Shown here one piece after another: positions 1-9,265 of a stretch of DNA of 64,000 bases. Source of the stretch: Vibrio natriegens NBRC 15636 = ATCC 14048 = DSM 759. Lineage in GTDB: Bacteria > Pseudomonadota > Gammaproteobacteria > Enterobacterales > Vibrionaceae. The position numbers were made by a program, and so were the translations under genes. The first letter of the stretch is position 1; each line of letters begins with the position of its first letter. Location of the stretch: NCBI RefSeq assembly GCF_035621455.1, contig NZ_CP141823.1:496001-560000 (forward strand), written 5' to 3'. The notes below the pieces were generated by a model. That model did not search any database. It was given only the letters and a program-made list of their open reading frames with translations, and was not told the origin of the DNA.

Positions 1-1904
1 CTCGTCTCCCAGTCGTGCAATTTAATGAACATCGAAGCGCCATTTGAAGCGGCAGCTCCAGTCATGAATGAATAACCGTTTGCGACAGTCACACCGTCAA
101 CACCAGGTTCCTGCTCTACCATTTGCATTAGCTCACGCGTTACCTCTTCAGTACGAGACAAAGACGCAGAATCTGGTAGTTGAACATTTACCAGCAAGAT
201 CCCTTTATCTTCCTGAGGAACAAATGCAGTGGAGGTTGTCTTGGCAAAGAAAGATACCGCCGCAACTGCAACAATAAAGAAAGTCACAAGTAAAAGTGAT
301 TTCTTCACCAGGAAGCCTGCAACCTGACCATAGCCTTTGGTCACACGCTCTAGACCACGGTTAAAGGCCTGGAACCAGTTTGCCGTGTTGCCACCACCTT
401 GCTTTAGCACCAATGAACATAACGCTGGAGAAAGCGTTAACGCATTAATCGATGAAATCACTACCGAGATACAGATAGTCAGCGCGAACTGACGATACAT
501 GATGCCGGTAATACCAGGTAGCATTGCCACCGGAAGGAACACGGCAAGAAGCACTAAGGTTGAGGTAATGATTGGCCCAGTTACCTCTTTCATCGCAAGC
601 AGAGTGGCTTTACGCGGTGAAATGGTTGGATCCTTCGCCATGGTTGTATCCACGTTTTCGATAACCAAGATAGCGTCATCCACCACGATACCAATCGCGA
701 GAATCAAACCAAACAGAGTAACAGTATTAATGGTAAAGCCTGTTACTTGCATGATGGCAAACGTACCGATCAGCGACACAGGAATCGCGACCACCGGAAT
801 CAACGTGGCACGCGCACTGCCTAAGAACAGATAAGTAACCGCGATAACCAATAAAATCGCTTCTATCAGTGTTTTGACGACCCCTTTAATTGACTCAGAA
901 ACAAACACCGTTGTGTCATAACTGGTTTCGTACGCCATGCCCTCTGGGAAGTCTTTACTCAAACGCTCAAGCAGTTCCATTACCGCTTGGCCACTTTCCA
1001 GCGCATTGGCATCTGACTGAAGGGACAACGCAACGATAGACGCGTCTTGACCACGGAACTGACCATTACCGTCGTAGAACTTTTTACCCAGTTCTACGCG
1101 TGCGACATCTTTTAAGTAAACGGTTGAACCATCGGAATTGGCGCGAAGTACGACATTTTCAAACTCGCTAACACTCTCCAAACGGCCTTTTGTCACTAGG
1201 TTGAACTGTACTTCTTGCGGGTTATTGTATGGCGCGGCGCCTACTCGACCAGCCGCGACCTGAACGTTTTGCTCGGCCAACGCAGAATACACATCTGATG
1301 TTGTCAGCTTGAGATTGGCCATTTTTTCAGGGTCCAACCAGACTCGCATCGCGTATTCACCACCGCCAATCACGTTAACTTCACTGATCCCTTTAGCGCG
1401 GGCAAGCTGATCTTTTACATTCAAGTTAATGTAGTTGATCAAGAACTTATCGTCATACTTGCCGTCTGGAGAATAGAAGTTCAGCACCATCAGAAGATCA
1501 GGAGAACGCTTTTTAACCGTCACGCCTACCATGCGTACTTCTTGTGGCAATTTGGATTCAATCTGCGACACTCGGTTCTGAACGTTAACTTGCGCCATGT
1601 CGGGATCGGTTCCGACATCGAAAGTAACGTTCAAACTGTAAGAGCCATCGTTGGCACTTTTCGAAGACATGTATATCATGTCTTCAACACCGTTCACCGA
1701 GGTTTCTATCGGGTCGGCAATCGCTTGTTCGACAACTTCAGCACTTGCTCCGGTGTAATACGCCGACACACTAACTGAAGGTGGACTGATTTGTGGGTAT
1801 TCTGCAACTGGCAGGATGGCTAATGAGATAGCCCCCGCCAAGGTCAAAATGATGGAAATGACCAGAGCAAACTTTGGTCTTTGTATAAAGAAACGACTTA
1901 GCAT
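1..1904 (-). CDS. RND efflux pump inner-membrane permease (AcrB/MexF-like), 3' end cut by window
   Basis: Proton-driven RND permease that exports drugs or other toxic compounds together with a periplasmic adaptor and an outer-membrane channel. The frame starts at an ATG at 1904 (MLSRFFIQRPKFALV, the usual RND N-terminus) and stays open to the window edge, giving about 634 of an expected ~1040 residues. A first transmembrane helix follows the start. The segment GIVVDDAILVIENVDTTM, near 630-720, is the RND motif carrying the paired Asp residues of the proton relay in TM4. The adaptor gene lies 8 bp upstream on the same strand, so the two form an operon. The substrate cannot be told from sequence. 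Family is certain; the exact Vibrio paralog (vex/vme series) is not assigned. Confidence 0.93.
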   Translation of the reverse strand, partial: MLSRFFIQRPKFALVISIILTLAGAISLAILPVAEYPQISPPSVSVSAYYTGASAEVVEQAIADPIETSVNGVEDMIYMSSKSANDGSYSLNVTFDVGTDPDMAQVNVQNRVSQIESKLPQEVRMVGVTVKKRSPDLLMVLNFYSPDGKYDDKFLINYINLNVKDQLARAKGISEVNVIGGGEYAMRVWLDPEKMANLKLTTSDVYSALAEQNVQVAAGRVGAAPYNNPQEVQFNLVTKGRLESVSEFENVVLRANSDGSTVYLKDVARVELGKKFYDGNGQFRGQDASIVALSLQSDANALESGQAVMELLERLSKDFPEGMAYETSYDTTVFVSESIKGVVKTLIEAILLVIAVTYLFLGSARATLIPVVAIPVSLIGTFAIMQVTGFTINTVTLFGLILAIGIVVDDAILVIENVDTTMAKDPTISPRKATLLAMKEVTGPIITSTLVLLAVFLPVAMLPGITGIMYRQFALTICISVVISSINALTLSPALCSLVLKQGGGNTANWFQAFNRGLERVTKGYGQVAGFLVKKSLLLVTFFIVAVAAVSFFAKTTSTAFVPQEDKGILLVNVQLPDSASLSRTEEVTRELMQMVEQEPGVDGVTVANGYSFMTGAAASNGASMFIKLHDWET

Positions 1905-1912
1905 TCTGCCCC

Positions 1913-3040
1913 CTACTGCTTATCTTCAGTCGGAGTTTGAATACTCACTTCTACGCCATTGCGAACACGCTGTAAGCCCTGTGTGATCACCGAATCGTTT
2001 TGATCCAGACCATCACGAATAATGATCCCTTGCTCTACTTGCGGCCCCAGCACAACGTTACGTCGCTCAGCCACATTACCTTCGGTGGTGATCATTACAA
2101 AGTCTCCCTCCAGATCCGTTTGTACCGCGCGACGTGGCACGACAATCACATCTCTTGTGTTCTTATCGCGCAAGTTCACTTTGATGTGCTGACCCGGCAA
2201 TAGCTTATGATCAGGGTTGGTGACAATCGCTCGCATCGCAATCGTGCCAGTTTGGGTGTTAATGCGGTTACCCAAGAAATCGAGTTGCCCTAAGTGCTCA
2301 AAGAATTCTCCATTTTCCAGCTCTAGCTGTACTTCTACATTACTGGATTCCGCGGAGCCATCCCCTTTCACTTTGTCCATACCCATCGCCAGACGTTCGC
2401 GCTCACTGACACTGAATGAGGTGTGAACGGGATCAAGGCTAACTAATGTGGTCAACACCCCTGATGATGGAGAAACCAAATCACCAGTACTTACTTTGGT
2501 ATCACTGATACGGCCGCTAAATGGTGCACGAATCTGGGTATAAGAGAGGTTAACCTCCGCTAATTTCAACTGGGCGTTAGCTGCTTCAAGTTCCGCTCTG
2601 GCACCTAATAGCGCCGCGGTCAGAGCGTCAAACTCTGACTGAGAAATACTGCCGCGAGGAAGCAAGTTTTTCCCGCGTTGGTGGTCAAGCTCTGCTTTCT
2701 TAAGTGCCGCTTTAGCTTGCGCCAATGCTGCTTTCGCACTTGCTACCTGAGCTTCGAAAGAAGAAGGCTCGATGGTATAAAGCAATTGGCCTTTTTCTAC
2801 CATTTGCCCTTCATCAAAATGACGCGCTTTCAGGTAACCTGAAACTTGAGCGGTAATATTGGTATCTTCTACCGCTTCAATTCGGCCGATATACGACTTG
2901 CTTGGTTGATAGTCGATAACAATGACATCCTGTGTCACAACGAGAGGAGCCTGACTCCCTCCCTGGGTATTTTTCACTTCTCCGCATCCTGCAAGGATAG
3001 TAGTGGCCGCTATTAGTGCGACAAGTGTTTTCTTTTGCAT
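1913..3040 (-). CDS. RND efflux periplasmic adaptor lipoprotein (membrane fusion protein)
   Basis: 375 residues. It links the RND permease to an outer-membrane channel. The N-terminus is a lipoprotein signal peptide with lipobox LAGC (Cys19). The order is that of AcrA/MexA proteins: a first lipoyl half around residues 55-95 (IEAVEDTNITAQVSGYL), an alpha-helical hairpin rich in Ala/Glu/Lys (about 95-165), the second lipoyl half (YTQIRAPFSGRIS), then beta-barrel and membrane-proximal domains. It is the first gene of the pump operon; its stop is 8 bp before the permease start. The start at 3040 has only a weak ribosome site. No TetR-type repressor sits beside it, so regulation is not visible. 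Confidence 0.95.
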   Translation of the reverse strand: MQKKTLVALIAATTILAGCGEVKNTQGGSQAPLVVTQDVIVIDYQPSKSYIGRIEAVEDTNITAQVSGYLKARHFDEGQMVEKGQLLYTIEPSSFEAQVASAKAALAQAKAALKKAELDHQRGKNLLPRGSISQSEFDALTAALLGARAELEAANAQLKLAEVNLSYTQIRAPFSGRISDTKVSTGDLVSPSSGVLTTLVSLDPVHTSFSVSERERLAMGMDKVKGDGSAESSNVEVQLELENGEFFEHLGQLDFLGNRINTQTGTIAMRAIVTNPDHKLLPGQHIKVNLRDKNTRDVIVVPRRAVQTDLEGDFVMITTEGNVAERRNVVLGPQVEQGIIIRDGLDQNDSVITQGLQRVRNGVEVSIQTPTEDKQ

Positions 3041-3425
3041 GTATTTACCATTTTTATGGAACAGGATATTATTAAAAAACCCTTCAACCTTACCGTCTGT
3101 AGAGTGCGAATTCTCCTACATAAATTATGCAAATCGTTTCTAATTGTAATTAAATGAAACCAAGTAAAATTAACGTGATGCGATGGAAATTTTTTTATGA
3201 TCTTTATTAATTCTGGAGTATGAAAATCCATCAAACATCAACGCAGTGTATGACTACTTTTCTCTCCCCCTTCACCAACATCTAGAGCCTGTCGACCAGA
3301 CTCCCTTACCTGACAGAACGATGAAAAGTGAGCAATTAAGCGTCAGCACTCGTTTTTTGACTATTTTTTACAACAAAATGAGTTATCATTTCGATATTTC
3401 AAAGCCTTCGATCGAGAGGATGTAC

Positions 3426-3890
3426 ATGATTTCTAAATGGGCGAAACGTTTTTACCAAATGGCCGAATTGGTGGCATCTTGGAGTAAAGATCCCTCCACA
3501 CAAGTTGGTGCAGTAATTACTAAGCAAAACCGTATCGTTTCTGTTGGCTTTAACGGCTATCCACACGGGGTTTCCGACAGCGTGGATACCGATGAGCGAG
3601 AACTTAAATACTTAAAAACACTGCATGCAGAAGAAAACGCTATTCTGTTTTCTAAGCGTGATTTAGACGGCTGTGACATTTGGGTCACGCATTTTCCGTG
3701 CCCTAACTGCGCGGCAAAAATTATTCAGACTGGCATCTCACGCGTACATTGCCCAGAGCAATCAGAAGATTTTCTGTCTCGCTGGGGAGATAAGATTCAG
3801 GTGAGTCAGGATATGTTCGATCAAGCTGGCGTAGAAGTGGACTGGCTGCCGTTAGAAGAAATCGAAATTGAAGGAACAGACGTTCGTTAA
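3426..3890 (+). CDS. dCMP deaminase family zinc protein (ComEB-like)
   Basis: 154 residues, cytidine/deoxycytidylate deaminase fold. The zinc signature is clear: HAEENAI (His and catalytic Glu) and PCPNCA (two Cys ligands). The N-terminal KDPSTQVGAVI and VGFNGYPHGV stretches match the dCMP deaminase/ComEB group, which deaminates dCMP to dUMP for thymidylate supply. The start is chosen at MISKWAKRF because GAGAGG lies 6 bp upstream; an open frame extends back to 3246 without a ribosome site. It is divergent from the RND operon and is followed by a hairpin terminator shared with pepT. Substrate (dCMP or a modified cytidine) is inferred from the family. Confidence 0.88.
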   Translation: MISKWAKRFYQMAELVASWSKDPSTQVGAVITKQNRIVSVGFNGYPHGVSDSVDTDERELKYLKTLHAEENAILFSKRDLDGCDIWVTHFPCPNCAAKIIQTGISRVHCPEQSEDFLSRWGDKIQVSQDMFDQAGVEVDWLPLEEIEIEGTDVR

Positions 3891-3918
3891 CCTTCATTTA
3901 AAGTAACACTAAAAACAC

Positions 3919-3945
3919 AACAGCCCAGATATCGTCTGGGCTGTT
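3919..3945. terminator. Bidirectional hairpin terminator between deaminase gene and pepT
   Basis: An 11-bp perfect stem (AACAGCCCAGA / TCTGGGCTGTT) with a 5-base loop. It is followed by TCTATTTG on the plus side and preceded by an A-rich run that gives a U tail on the minus side. It lies between two convergent genes and can serve both. Confidence 0.85.
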
Positions 3946-3969
3946 TCTATTTGTTCGCGGCAGTCACTA

Positions 3970-5202
3970 TCACTTTTGGTATTTCTTCGCCGTGAGCTCT
4001 GCAATTTTGGCGATCACCAACACCGATTTTTCCATCATTTCTACTGACACGAATTCATGGATACCATGAAAGTTAAAGCCGCCAGTAAAGATATTTGGGC
4101 AGGGTAGCCCCATAAACGACAAACGAGCCCCATCGGTTCCGCCTCGTATTGGTTTAATCAGAGGCTCAACATCACAGGCTTCCATCGCTTGCTTTGCCAG
4201 GTCGATAATATGCGGATAAGGCTCGACCATCTCACGCATGTTGTAGTAGCTGTCTGTGATTTTGATTTCTACACAGCCATGTTTCAGACCGGCGTTCATC
4301 TCATCGACGAGCTGACGCATAAAAGCTTTACGACTTTCCAAACCTTCTCGCTCAAAGTCACGAATAATATAGCTCAGCTCACTATGAGCAATGCCAAGGC
4401 TGCCTGATTTAAGGTGGTAGAAGCCTTCATAACCTTCTGTGGTTTCGGGCGTTTGGTCTTCGGGCATCTGAACCTGAAATTTGGCCGCCAGGTTCATCGC
4501 GTTGACCATCTTTCCTTTTGCAGTTCCGGGGTGAACGCTGACTCCGTGAAAAACAACGTCAGCGGTCGCTGCATTGAAATTCTCATATTCAAGTTCACCT
4601 TGAGGACCACCATCAACGGTGTATGCCCATTGTGCACCAAACTTTTCAACATCGAATTTATCAGCGCCCCGACCGATCTCTTCATCGGGCGTGAATCCAA
4701 TGCAAATATCGCCGTGAGGAATATCAGGGTTTTCAATCAGCATCGCCACTGCTGATAATATCTCTGCGATACCTGCTTTATTATCTGCGCCCAAAAGGGT
4801 CTTGCCATTGGTCGTGATTAGGTTGTGACCATGAAGCTGATGCAAATCAGGATATTGAACAGGTGATAACACTTCGTCACCGAGCCCCAGCGCAATATCG
4901 CCCCCCTGATAGTCTTCCACAAACTGAGGCGAAACATTTTTACCGGACGCATCTGGCGCAGTATCCATATGCGCGATAAAACCGATAGCGGGCACATCGT
5001 AATTCACATTAGAAGGCAACCTCGCCATAAGGTAACCATGGTCGGTTAAAACAACATCACTTAAGCCGAGGTTAATCATTTCCTGTTTTAAATGTTGTGC
5101 AAAAACGAGCTGCCCCGGACTACTTGGACAGGTCGTCACTTTGGGATTTGATTTGGTATTGAACGTGACGTAGTGAAGAAATCTTTCAACTAAATGCTTC
5201 AT
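3970..5202 (-). CDS. pepT: Tripeptide aminopeptidase PepT (peptidase T, M20 family)
   Basis: 410 residues. Cytoplasmic di-zinc exopeptidase that removes the N-terminal residue of tripeptides. Metal-site motifs are in place: [10 protein letters not shown] (His and catalytic Asp), [10 protein letters not shown] (bridging Asp), DEEIGRGA (catalytic and metal Glu), the [10 protein letters not shown] segment of the lid domain, and a C-terminal FNFHGIHEF with the last His ligand. The start [12 protein letters not shown] matches the family N-terminus and has GAGA 6 bp upstream; another in-frame ATG four codons earlier (5214) is less likely. In enterobacteria pepT is induced anaerobically by FNR; no FNR site is clear here. 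Length is normal. Confidence 0.95.
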   Translation of the reverse strand: MKHLVERFLHYVTFNTKSNPKVTTCPSSPGQLVFAQHLKQEMINLGLSDVVLTDHGYLMARLPSNVNYDVPAIGFIAHMDTAPDASGKNVSPQFVEDYQGGDIALGLGDEVLSPVQYPDLHQLHGHNLITTNGKTLLGADNKAGIAEILSAVAMLIENPDIPHGDICIGFTPDEEIGRGADKFDVEKFGAQWAYTVDGGPQGELEYENFNAATADVVFHGVSVHPGTAKGKMVNAMNLAAKFQVQMPEDQTPETTEGYEGFYHLKSGSLGIAHSELSYIIRDFEREGLESRKAFMRQLVDEMNAGLKHGCVEIKITDSYYNMREMVEPYPHIIDLAKQAMEACDVEPLIKPIRGGTDGARLSFMGLPCPNIFTGGFNFHGIHEFVSVEMMEKSVLVIAKIAELTAKKYQK

Positions 5203-5305
5203 AATTATTCTCATTACTCTAGGCTTCTTAGCATGTTACGCCCAACGTAGAATAAGAACTTGCTTTGAATCATTTTCTATTTAAAAACAGAGCTAATCCT
5301 ACCGT

Positions 5306-6169
5306 TCAATCGAGAAGCTCCTGTGCTAACGAACGCCACTGGGCAACCTCGCCGCGAAAATGGTTCCACTGCTTTTTCGTCATGGACTTAGAGAGCGAAA
5401 GGGTGAGTTGGTCCACCAGCGCGAGATTGTGATCCATATTTTGAGATAGTTGGTCACTATAAAAACTTTCTGGCTCAAACATTAATTGCATGAACACTTT
5501 CTGATAAATAACACTGTTGGATTTATTGTCGAACATATATTCGATCTCTTGATATATTGATGCTCGATAATTACGCCATAAAGGGCTATTGAGAATAACT
5601 TGATTAGAAAATTGCGTCACATAGCGTTGTTGATCATCATTTAGCTCCCCTATCCATTCTGTCACCCACTCTTCCGTATTTTCAAAAACAATCTTTCTCA
5701 CTTCCTTTTCTGTCTTATCCGCATATTTAGCGTTTCTCTTCTTATAGTCCTTTTGTACGTTAAGTAAAAACTCACGTTGCTGCTGCGGCGTTAATAACAA
5801 GCTTAATGAGAACAATTCGGGCGCGACCTTACTAATAATGCGGTTATAATGCTCTCGGAATCTTTCTCGGCTTTGCTGTAAGTAATTTAACGTAATATCT
5901 TCCTCTGTCATGGTTTCCATTTCCTTTAAATGGTCGACATAACGAGGCAGCTCTTCTTGCTTGTGCCACTCAGCTAAGAATAACAACCGCTCTTCTAGCA
6001 AACTTTCTTGCTCTTGGTTGAGCGTGACATAATCGTCCAGATATTCGAGGACAAACCAATCTAAATTGTTATAGAAAAACTTTTTAGTACAACCAGCCAG
6101 GAGAAAAATGGAAACCAATATAAGGCTGTACCGAAGTACTTTATTAGATACGTCATGTAATTTAATCAC
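5306..6169 (-). CDS. DUF6279-type lipoprotein of unknown function
   Basis: 287 residues beginning at a GTG with AAGGGA upstream. It has a hydrophobic signal segment ending in the lipobox LAGC (Cys about 27), so it is a predicted lipoprotein. The rest is charged and alpha-helical, with many Glu/Gln/Trp residues (FYNNLDWFV, EWIGELNDDQQRYV). This matches my memory of the DUF6279 family of proteobacterial lipoproteins; no biochemical role is known to me. It is monocistronic as far as the spacing shows. Confidence 0.75.
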   Translation of the reverse strand: MIKLHDVSNKVLRYSLILVSIFLLAGCTKKFFYNNLDWFVLEYLDDYVTLNQEQESLLEERLLFLAEWHKQEELPRYVDHLKEMETMTEEDITLNYLQQSRERFREHYNRIISKVAPELFSLSLLLTPQQQREFLLNVQKDYKKRNAKYADKTEKEVRKIVFENTEEWVTEWIGELNDDQQRYVTQFSNQVILNSPLWRNYRASIYQEIEYMFDNKSNSVIYQKVFMQLMFEPESFYSDQLSQNMDHNLALVDQLTLSLSKSMTKKQWNHFRGEVAQWRSLAQELLD

Positions 6170-6427
6170 TTACCGAATTCCCTTTTCTTTTGTTTACCCT
6201 CTATAATCAGTGGTATCACTTAATATTGCGGCAAACTTACCTTGATGTGACAAATATTTGTTGTCACCCTAATAGAATATAGAGTTTGAAAAGAACTTTT
6301 TGATCACTACTATCCGCAAAAAAGTGAATTAGAGCGTATTGGTTGGCTAAAAAACAAATCGAATAGCGCTCCCTAAACGGCATATAATTTGCTTGAATAA
6401 TTCTAGGATAGTTTATGGAGGCTAAGT

Positions 6428-6601
6428 ATGGCTGCCGTTGAGCAACTTGATAACTGTGTAGAATATGAAATTCTATATTTTGAACAGGGAAGAATGTTCC
6501 GCATGATGGTTGACGCCGAGAACAAAGACTCGGCTTATGAATTTTATTTAGGATGTGGGAAGCATATTAGCGACTTGTACTCTATTCGCCCAGATTATTG
6601 A
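6428..6601 (+). CDS. Small acidic protein, 57 aa, unknown function
   Basis: An intact 57-codon frame, MAAVEQLDNCVEYEIL to SIRPDY, with a near-ideal ribosome site (GGAGG, 6 bp before the ATG) and a hairpin after the stop. There is no signal peptide or membrane helix. It contains two Cys and several aromatic residues and looks like a small soluble domain. It is divergent from the DUF6279 gene and convergent with narP. I do not recognise the family. The ribosome site and codon use make it a likely real gene. Confidence 0.7.
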   Translation: MAAVEQLDNCVEYEILYFEQGRMFRMMVDAENKDSAYEFYLGCGKHISDLYSIRPDY

Positions 6602-6608
6602 AAATCCA

Positions 6609-6627
6609 CCTCTATGCATAATAGAGG
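6609..6627. terminator. Short hairpin between the 57-aa gene and narP
   Basis: Six-bp stem CCTCTA/TAGAGG with a 7-base loop, located between convergent genes. No long T-run follows, so termination strength is doubtful. Confidence 0.45.
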
Positions 6628-6648
6628 CGGGGTTGATCATTGTTATTG

Positions 6649-7281
6649 CTACTTGCTATCGCCAAAACGTTCTAAATAGAGAACAGTAGCCGCTGTGCGA
6701 GAAGGGACTTTTAGTTTTTTGAGCAAACTCTTCATATGCACTTTGACTGTCGACTCTGAGATGAATAGACGGTCTGCAATTTGTTTGTTTCGAAACCCTT
6801 TCGCCACTTCTTTGAGTATTTGGCTTTCACGTTCGGTTAACGCATCAAATACGTCTTCTTGCTCGCCGCGCTCACTAAGATACTTTGCTACTTCCTGACT
6901 GTATGTTTTGTCGCCACTATGAGCCTGCTTCAAAAGCTCTACTAGCTCATCTGGCTCAGTATCTTTCAGCAAGTACCCATCGGCACCGGTGCGAACAATC
7001 GCATCAATATCCGCCGGGCTATCCGAGACCGTTAAAATAACAATGCGCGCTTCACATCCGTCAGCTCGCAAGGCTTTCAGCGTATCCAAACCAGACATTC
7101 CCTTCATATTGAGGTCAAGAAGCACTAAATCCAGTTCCAATTCATGCGCTTTAGCAACAGCGTCTGCACCGTTACTCGCTTCTGCAACAACTTCAAACTC
7201 TGGCTCGAAACTTAATAGTTGTTGAATACCACGTCGCATCAGTGGATGGTCATCCACCAGCATTACTTTACACGCTGTCAA
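6649..7281 (-). CDS. narP: Nitrate/nitrite response regulator NarP
   Basis: 210 residues, NarL/FixJ architecture. An N-terminal receiver carries the acidic pair (VDDH), the phospho-acceptor Asp in LVLLDLNMKGMSG, the conserved Thr (LTVS) and Lys (LLKD). A C-terminal LuxR-type HTH follows (LTERESQILKEVAKGFRNKQIA, SESTVKVHMKSLLKKL). It overlaps the narQ-like kinase gene by 14 bp and faces the nap operon, which is the classic NarQ/NarP target. NarP rather than NarL is inferred from this context. It is expected to activate napF in response to nitrate or nitrite. Confidence 0.9.
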   Translation of the reverse strand: MTACKVMLVDDHPLMRRGIQQLLSFEPEFEVVAEASNGADAVAKAHELELDLVLLDLNMKGMSGLDTLKALRADGCEARIVILTVSDSPADIDAIVRTGADGYLLKDTEPDELVELLKQAHSGDKTYSQEVAKYLSERGEQEDVFDALTERESQILKEVAKGFRNKQIADRLFISESTVKVHMKSLLKKLKVPSRTAATVLYLERFGDSK

Positions 7282-9004
7282 TGTTTACTTCCTTACTATG
7301 TTGGAATTCTAGTGTTACGGTACAACCATTGTTTTTCGACGCGACTACATGAAGATCTGCATGTAGTCTTGTTGCTCGCTCTTGCATGATACTCATACCG
7401 TAATGATTAATTTTTTGGTCTTGATGATCAAAGCCTACTCCGTCATCTTCTATTGTTACAGTGATCTTGCCGTCACAATCGAGGCACTGAATAACAATAT
7501 TATCCGCCTGTGCATGCTTTATCGCATTCAGGGTCGCTTCTCTGATCAATTGCAGTAAATGCACCTGTTGATGCGCGTCTAATTCTGTTGAAGAAAGACG
7601 GTTGTTTAAGGATATCTTAGTCGCCGTTTGTTCATTTAATGTAGCAACCATTTCTTGTAATGCCTGCCCAAAACTCCCCTCCTTTATTGTTAAGCGGAAG
7701 GTTGTGAGTAGCTCTCTTAACTGAGTATACGCAGCCGATAACCCCGTATCCAGCTCAGCAATCACCTGATTCGCTTGTGATATAGCCTTTTCATCCGGCA
7801 AATTTTTCACGCTTCTCTTCAGCAAAGCGACTTGAATTTTCAGGTAAGAGAGAGCCTGAGCCAGTGAGTCATGCAGTTCACGCGCGATGGTCGCCCGCTC
7901 TTCCATCAACAATATTTGTTCCGCTTGTCGCTGAGCTCGATTGTAATAAACTGCTCGGGAAAGAATCTGTACAAAGTTTTCAATTAGCGTTTCATTTGGG
8001 CAAGGCAGCCCTGCCTTCCAATACAAGTACCCTAAGTGCTCGCCATCAAGTACGAGCGGATCTGCGTGGCACGCTTCATCGCAGTCATGGCAGCACTCTT
8101 CCCCCTCGGCAAGAATCCAATTTGGCTCCCCCACCTGCTCGATCTCGAGCTTAACCGCCTTAATACCTTCCAGACTTGCAAGGTGCTGTAAAATAGCCTG
8201 AAAATTATCTTGGCCGATTCGTGAAGCCGTCAGTTCTTTTGATGAATCATAAAGCACTTCGAGAGACTGGTTCGCCTGCTGCAATTTACGAGTTTTTTCG
8301 TCAACCGCTTTTTCTAACCCCCGGTAGAGTTTGCCAAGATCGGTAGCCATACGGTTAAAAGTACGTGTTAGTATGCCCATTTCATTATTGCTTTGAACTT
8401 CAAGCGAAATATCAAAGGTGCGGTTTTTAATCTGCTCACTCGCGACGACCAAAGATCGCAACGGTTTAACCACTTCGCGGCGGACAAAGAGAACAACAAA
8501 GACACTTGCGCACAGAATCCCGCCAAGACCAAGGCCACCGACCCACGCTAAGTTGATCAACTTTTGTTCTGAAAAGCTTTGCAGCTTAAACACAAACGCA
8601 TCAATCTGCGCAACAAACCCCGCAACCAACATTTGATAGTCGCTCGGATCCTCTTGCTTCAGAACCAATTTGAGTTCATGCCATCGAGCAATTAATCCGT
8701 AATAGTCTTGGGTTATATCTTCAGGTACTGACCAGTTTTGCAACGCTTTCATCGAAGGTGAATAAATCGAACGCTCAAAAGTTTCAATATGATCCGAGTA
8801 ATCTACCGACTGGATTTGAATATCATTAGCCAACCGATAACTCTGCATGCGCATTGACCCTGCAACATTGACCGCTTCAGCATCGTTGAGGCTAGACGCG
8901 AGCGTGAAAATAGCGAATCCAGTGGTAGCAATCGATAACAGCAGAATGATCAGCATTGCAGATGCAATCGTCCCAGTTACTGACTTTTTCACATTTTTAA
9001 ACAA
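7268..9004 (-). CDS. narQ: Nitrate/nitrite sensor histidine kinase NarQ
   Basis: 578 residues, inner-membrane HPK7-family sensor. TM1 lies near residues 13-35, followed by the nitrate-binding P-box (NVAGSMRMQSYRLA), a four-helix periplasmic domain, TM2 near 150-175, a HAMP region (VKPLRSL...FNRMATDLGKL), a central GAF-like module with a Cys cluster (ECCHDCDEAC), the DHp motif ARELHDSLAQALSYL with phospho-His, and an HATPase domain (LIREATLNAIKHA, DDGVGF). The 3' end overlaps narP, so the pair is co-translated. It is divergent from napF across a 260-bp control region. Length matches NarQ of enterics and Vibrio. Confidence 0.92.
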   Translation of the reverse strand: MFKNVKKSVTGTIASAMLIILLLSIATTGFAIFTLASSLNDAEAVNVAGSMRMQSYRLANDIQIQSVDYSDHIETFERSIYSPSMKALQNWSVPEDITQDYYGLIARWHELKLVLKQEDPSDYQMLVAGFVAQIDAFVFKLQSFSEQKLINLAWVGGLGLGGILCASVFVVLFVRREVVKPLRSLVVASEQIKNRTFDISLEVQSNNEMGILTRTFNRMATDLGKLYRGLEKAVDEKTRKLQQANQSLEVLYDSSKELTASRIGQDNFQAILQHLASLEGIKAVKLEIEQVGEPNWILAEGEECCHDCDEACHADPLVLDGEHLGYLYWKAGLPCPNETLIENFVQILSRAVYYNRAQRQAEQILLMEERATIARELHDSLAQALSYLKIQVALLKRSVKNLPDEKAISQANQVIAELDTGLSAAYTQLRELLTTFRLTIKEGSFGQALQEMVATLNEQTATKISLNNRLSSTELDAHQQVHLLQLIREATLNAIKHAQADNIVIQCLDCDGKITVTIEDDGVGFDHQDQKINHYGMSIMQERATRLHADLHVVASKNNGCTVTLEFQHSKEVNIDSV

Positions 9005-9097
9005 TCTGAATTCCTTACTTTATTGTCCGACTGGCTTATGCAGTGAGCCCGTGACGCTTCAGCGCCCTCAATATGTGATCACTCGCGACAGAATTAA

Positions 9098-9111
9098 TTG
9101 ATCTAAAACAA
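9098..9111 (+). promoter_or_regulatory. Putative FNR site upstream of napF
   Basis: TTGATctaaAACAA matches the FNR consensus TTGATnnnnATCAA at 9 of 10 defined positions. It lies in the narQ-napF intergenic region, where FNR activation of nap under low oxygen is expected from enteric models. The site is inferred from sequence only. Confidence 0.55.
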
Positions 9112-9125
9112 TATTACCCCCCAAT

Positions 9126-9141
9126 TAACCCCTTGGAGGTA
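9126..9141 (+). promoter_or_regulatory. Putative NarP 7-2-7 site upstream of napF
   Basis: TAACCCC-TT-GGAGGTA is an inverted pair of heptamers resembling the NarL/NarP 7-2-7 arrangement. The right half fits the consensus well, the left half has two mismatches. A further heptamer-like TACCCCC begins at 9115. It lies just downstream of the FNR-like site, the order seen in the E. coli napF control region. Confidence 0.5.
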
Positions 9142-9265
9142 TTTATACGAATATGTCAAAAACTACAATTTCGTTAGCGTTAATGACAGTTTATTAATGA
9201 AAATTGTGGGCTAAGCTTATTTGAGTACCAAATTTTAAGATGAACATCCGCATTGAGGTGGTTAA

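Noticed and set aside
3376..3395. ATGAGTTATCATTTC as a possible Fur site before the deaminase gene
   Set aside because: Only loose similarity on one half; not supported.
4414..4755. 113-codon frame on the plus strand inside pepT
   Set aside because: Antisense shadow of pepT, no ribosome site.
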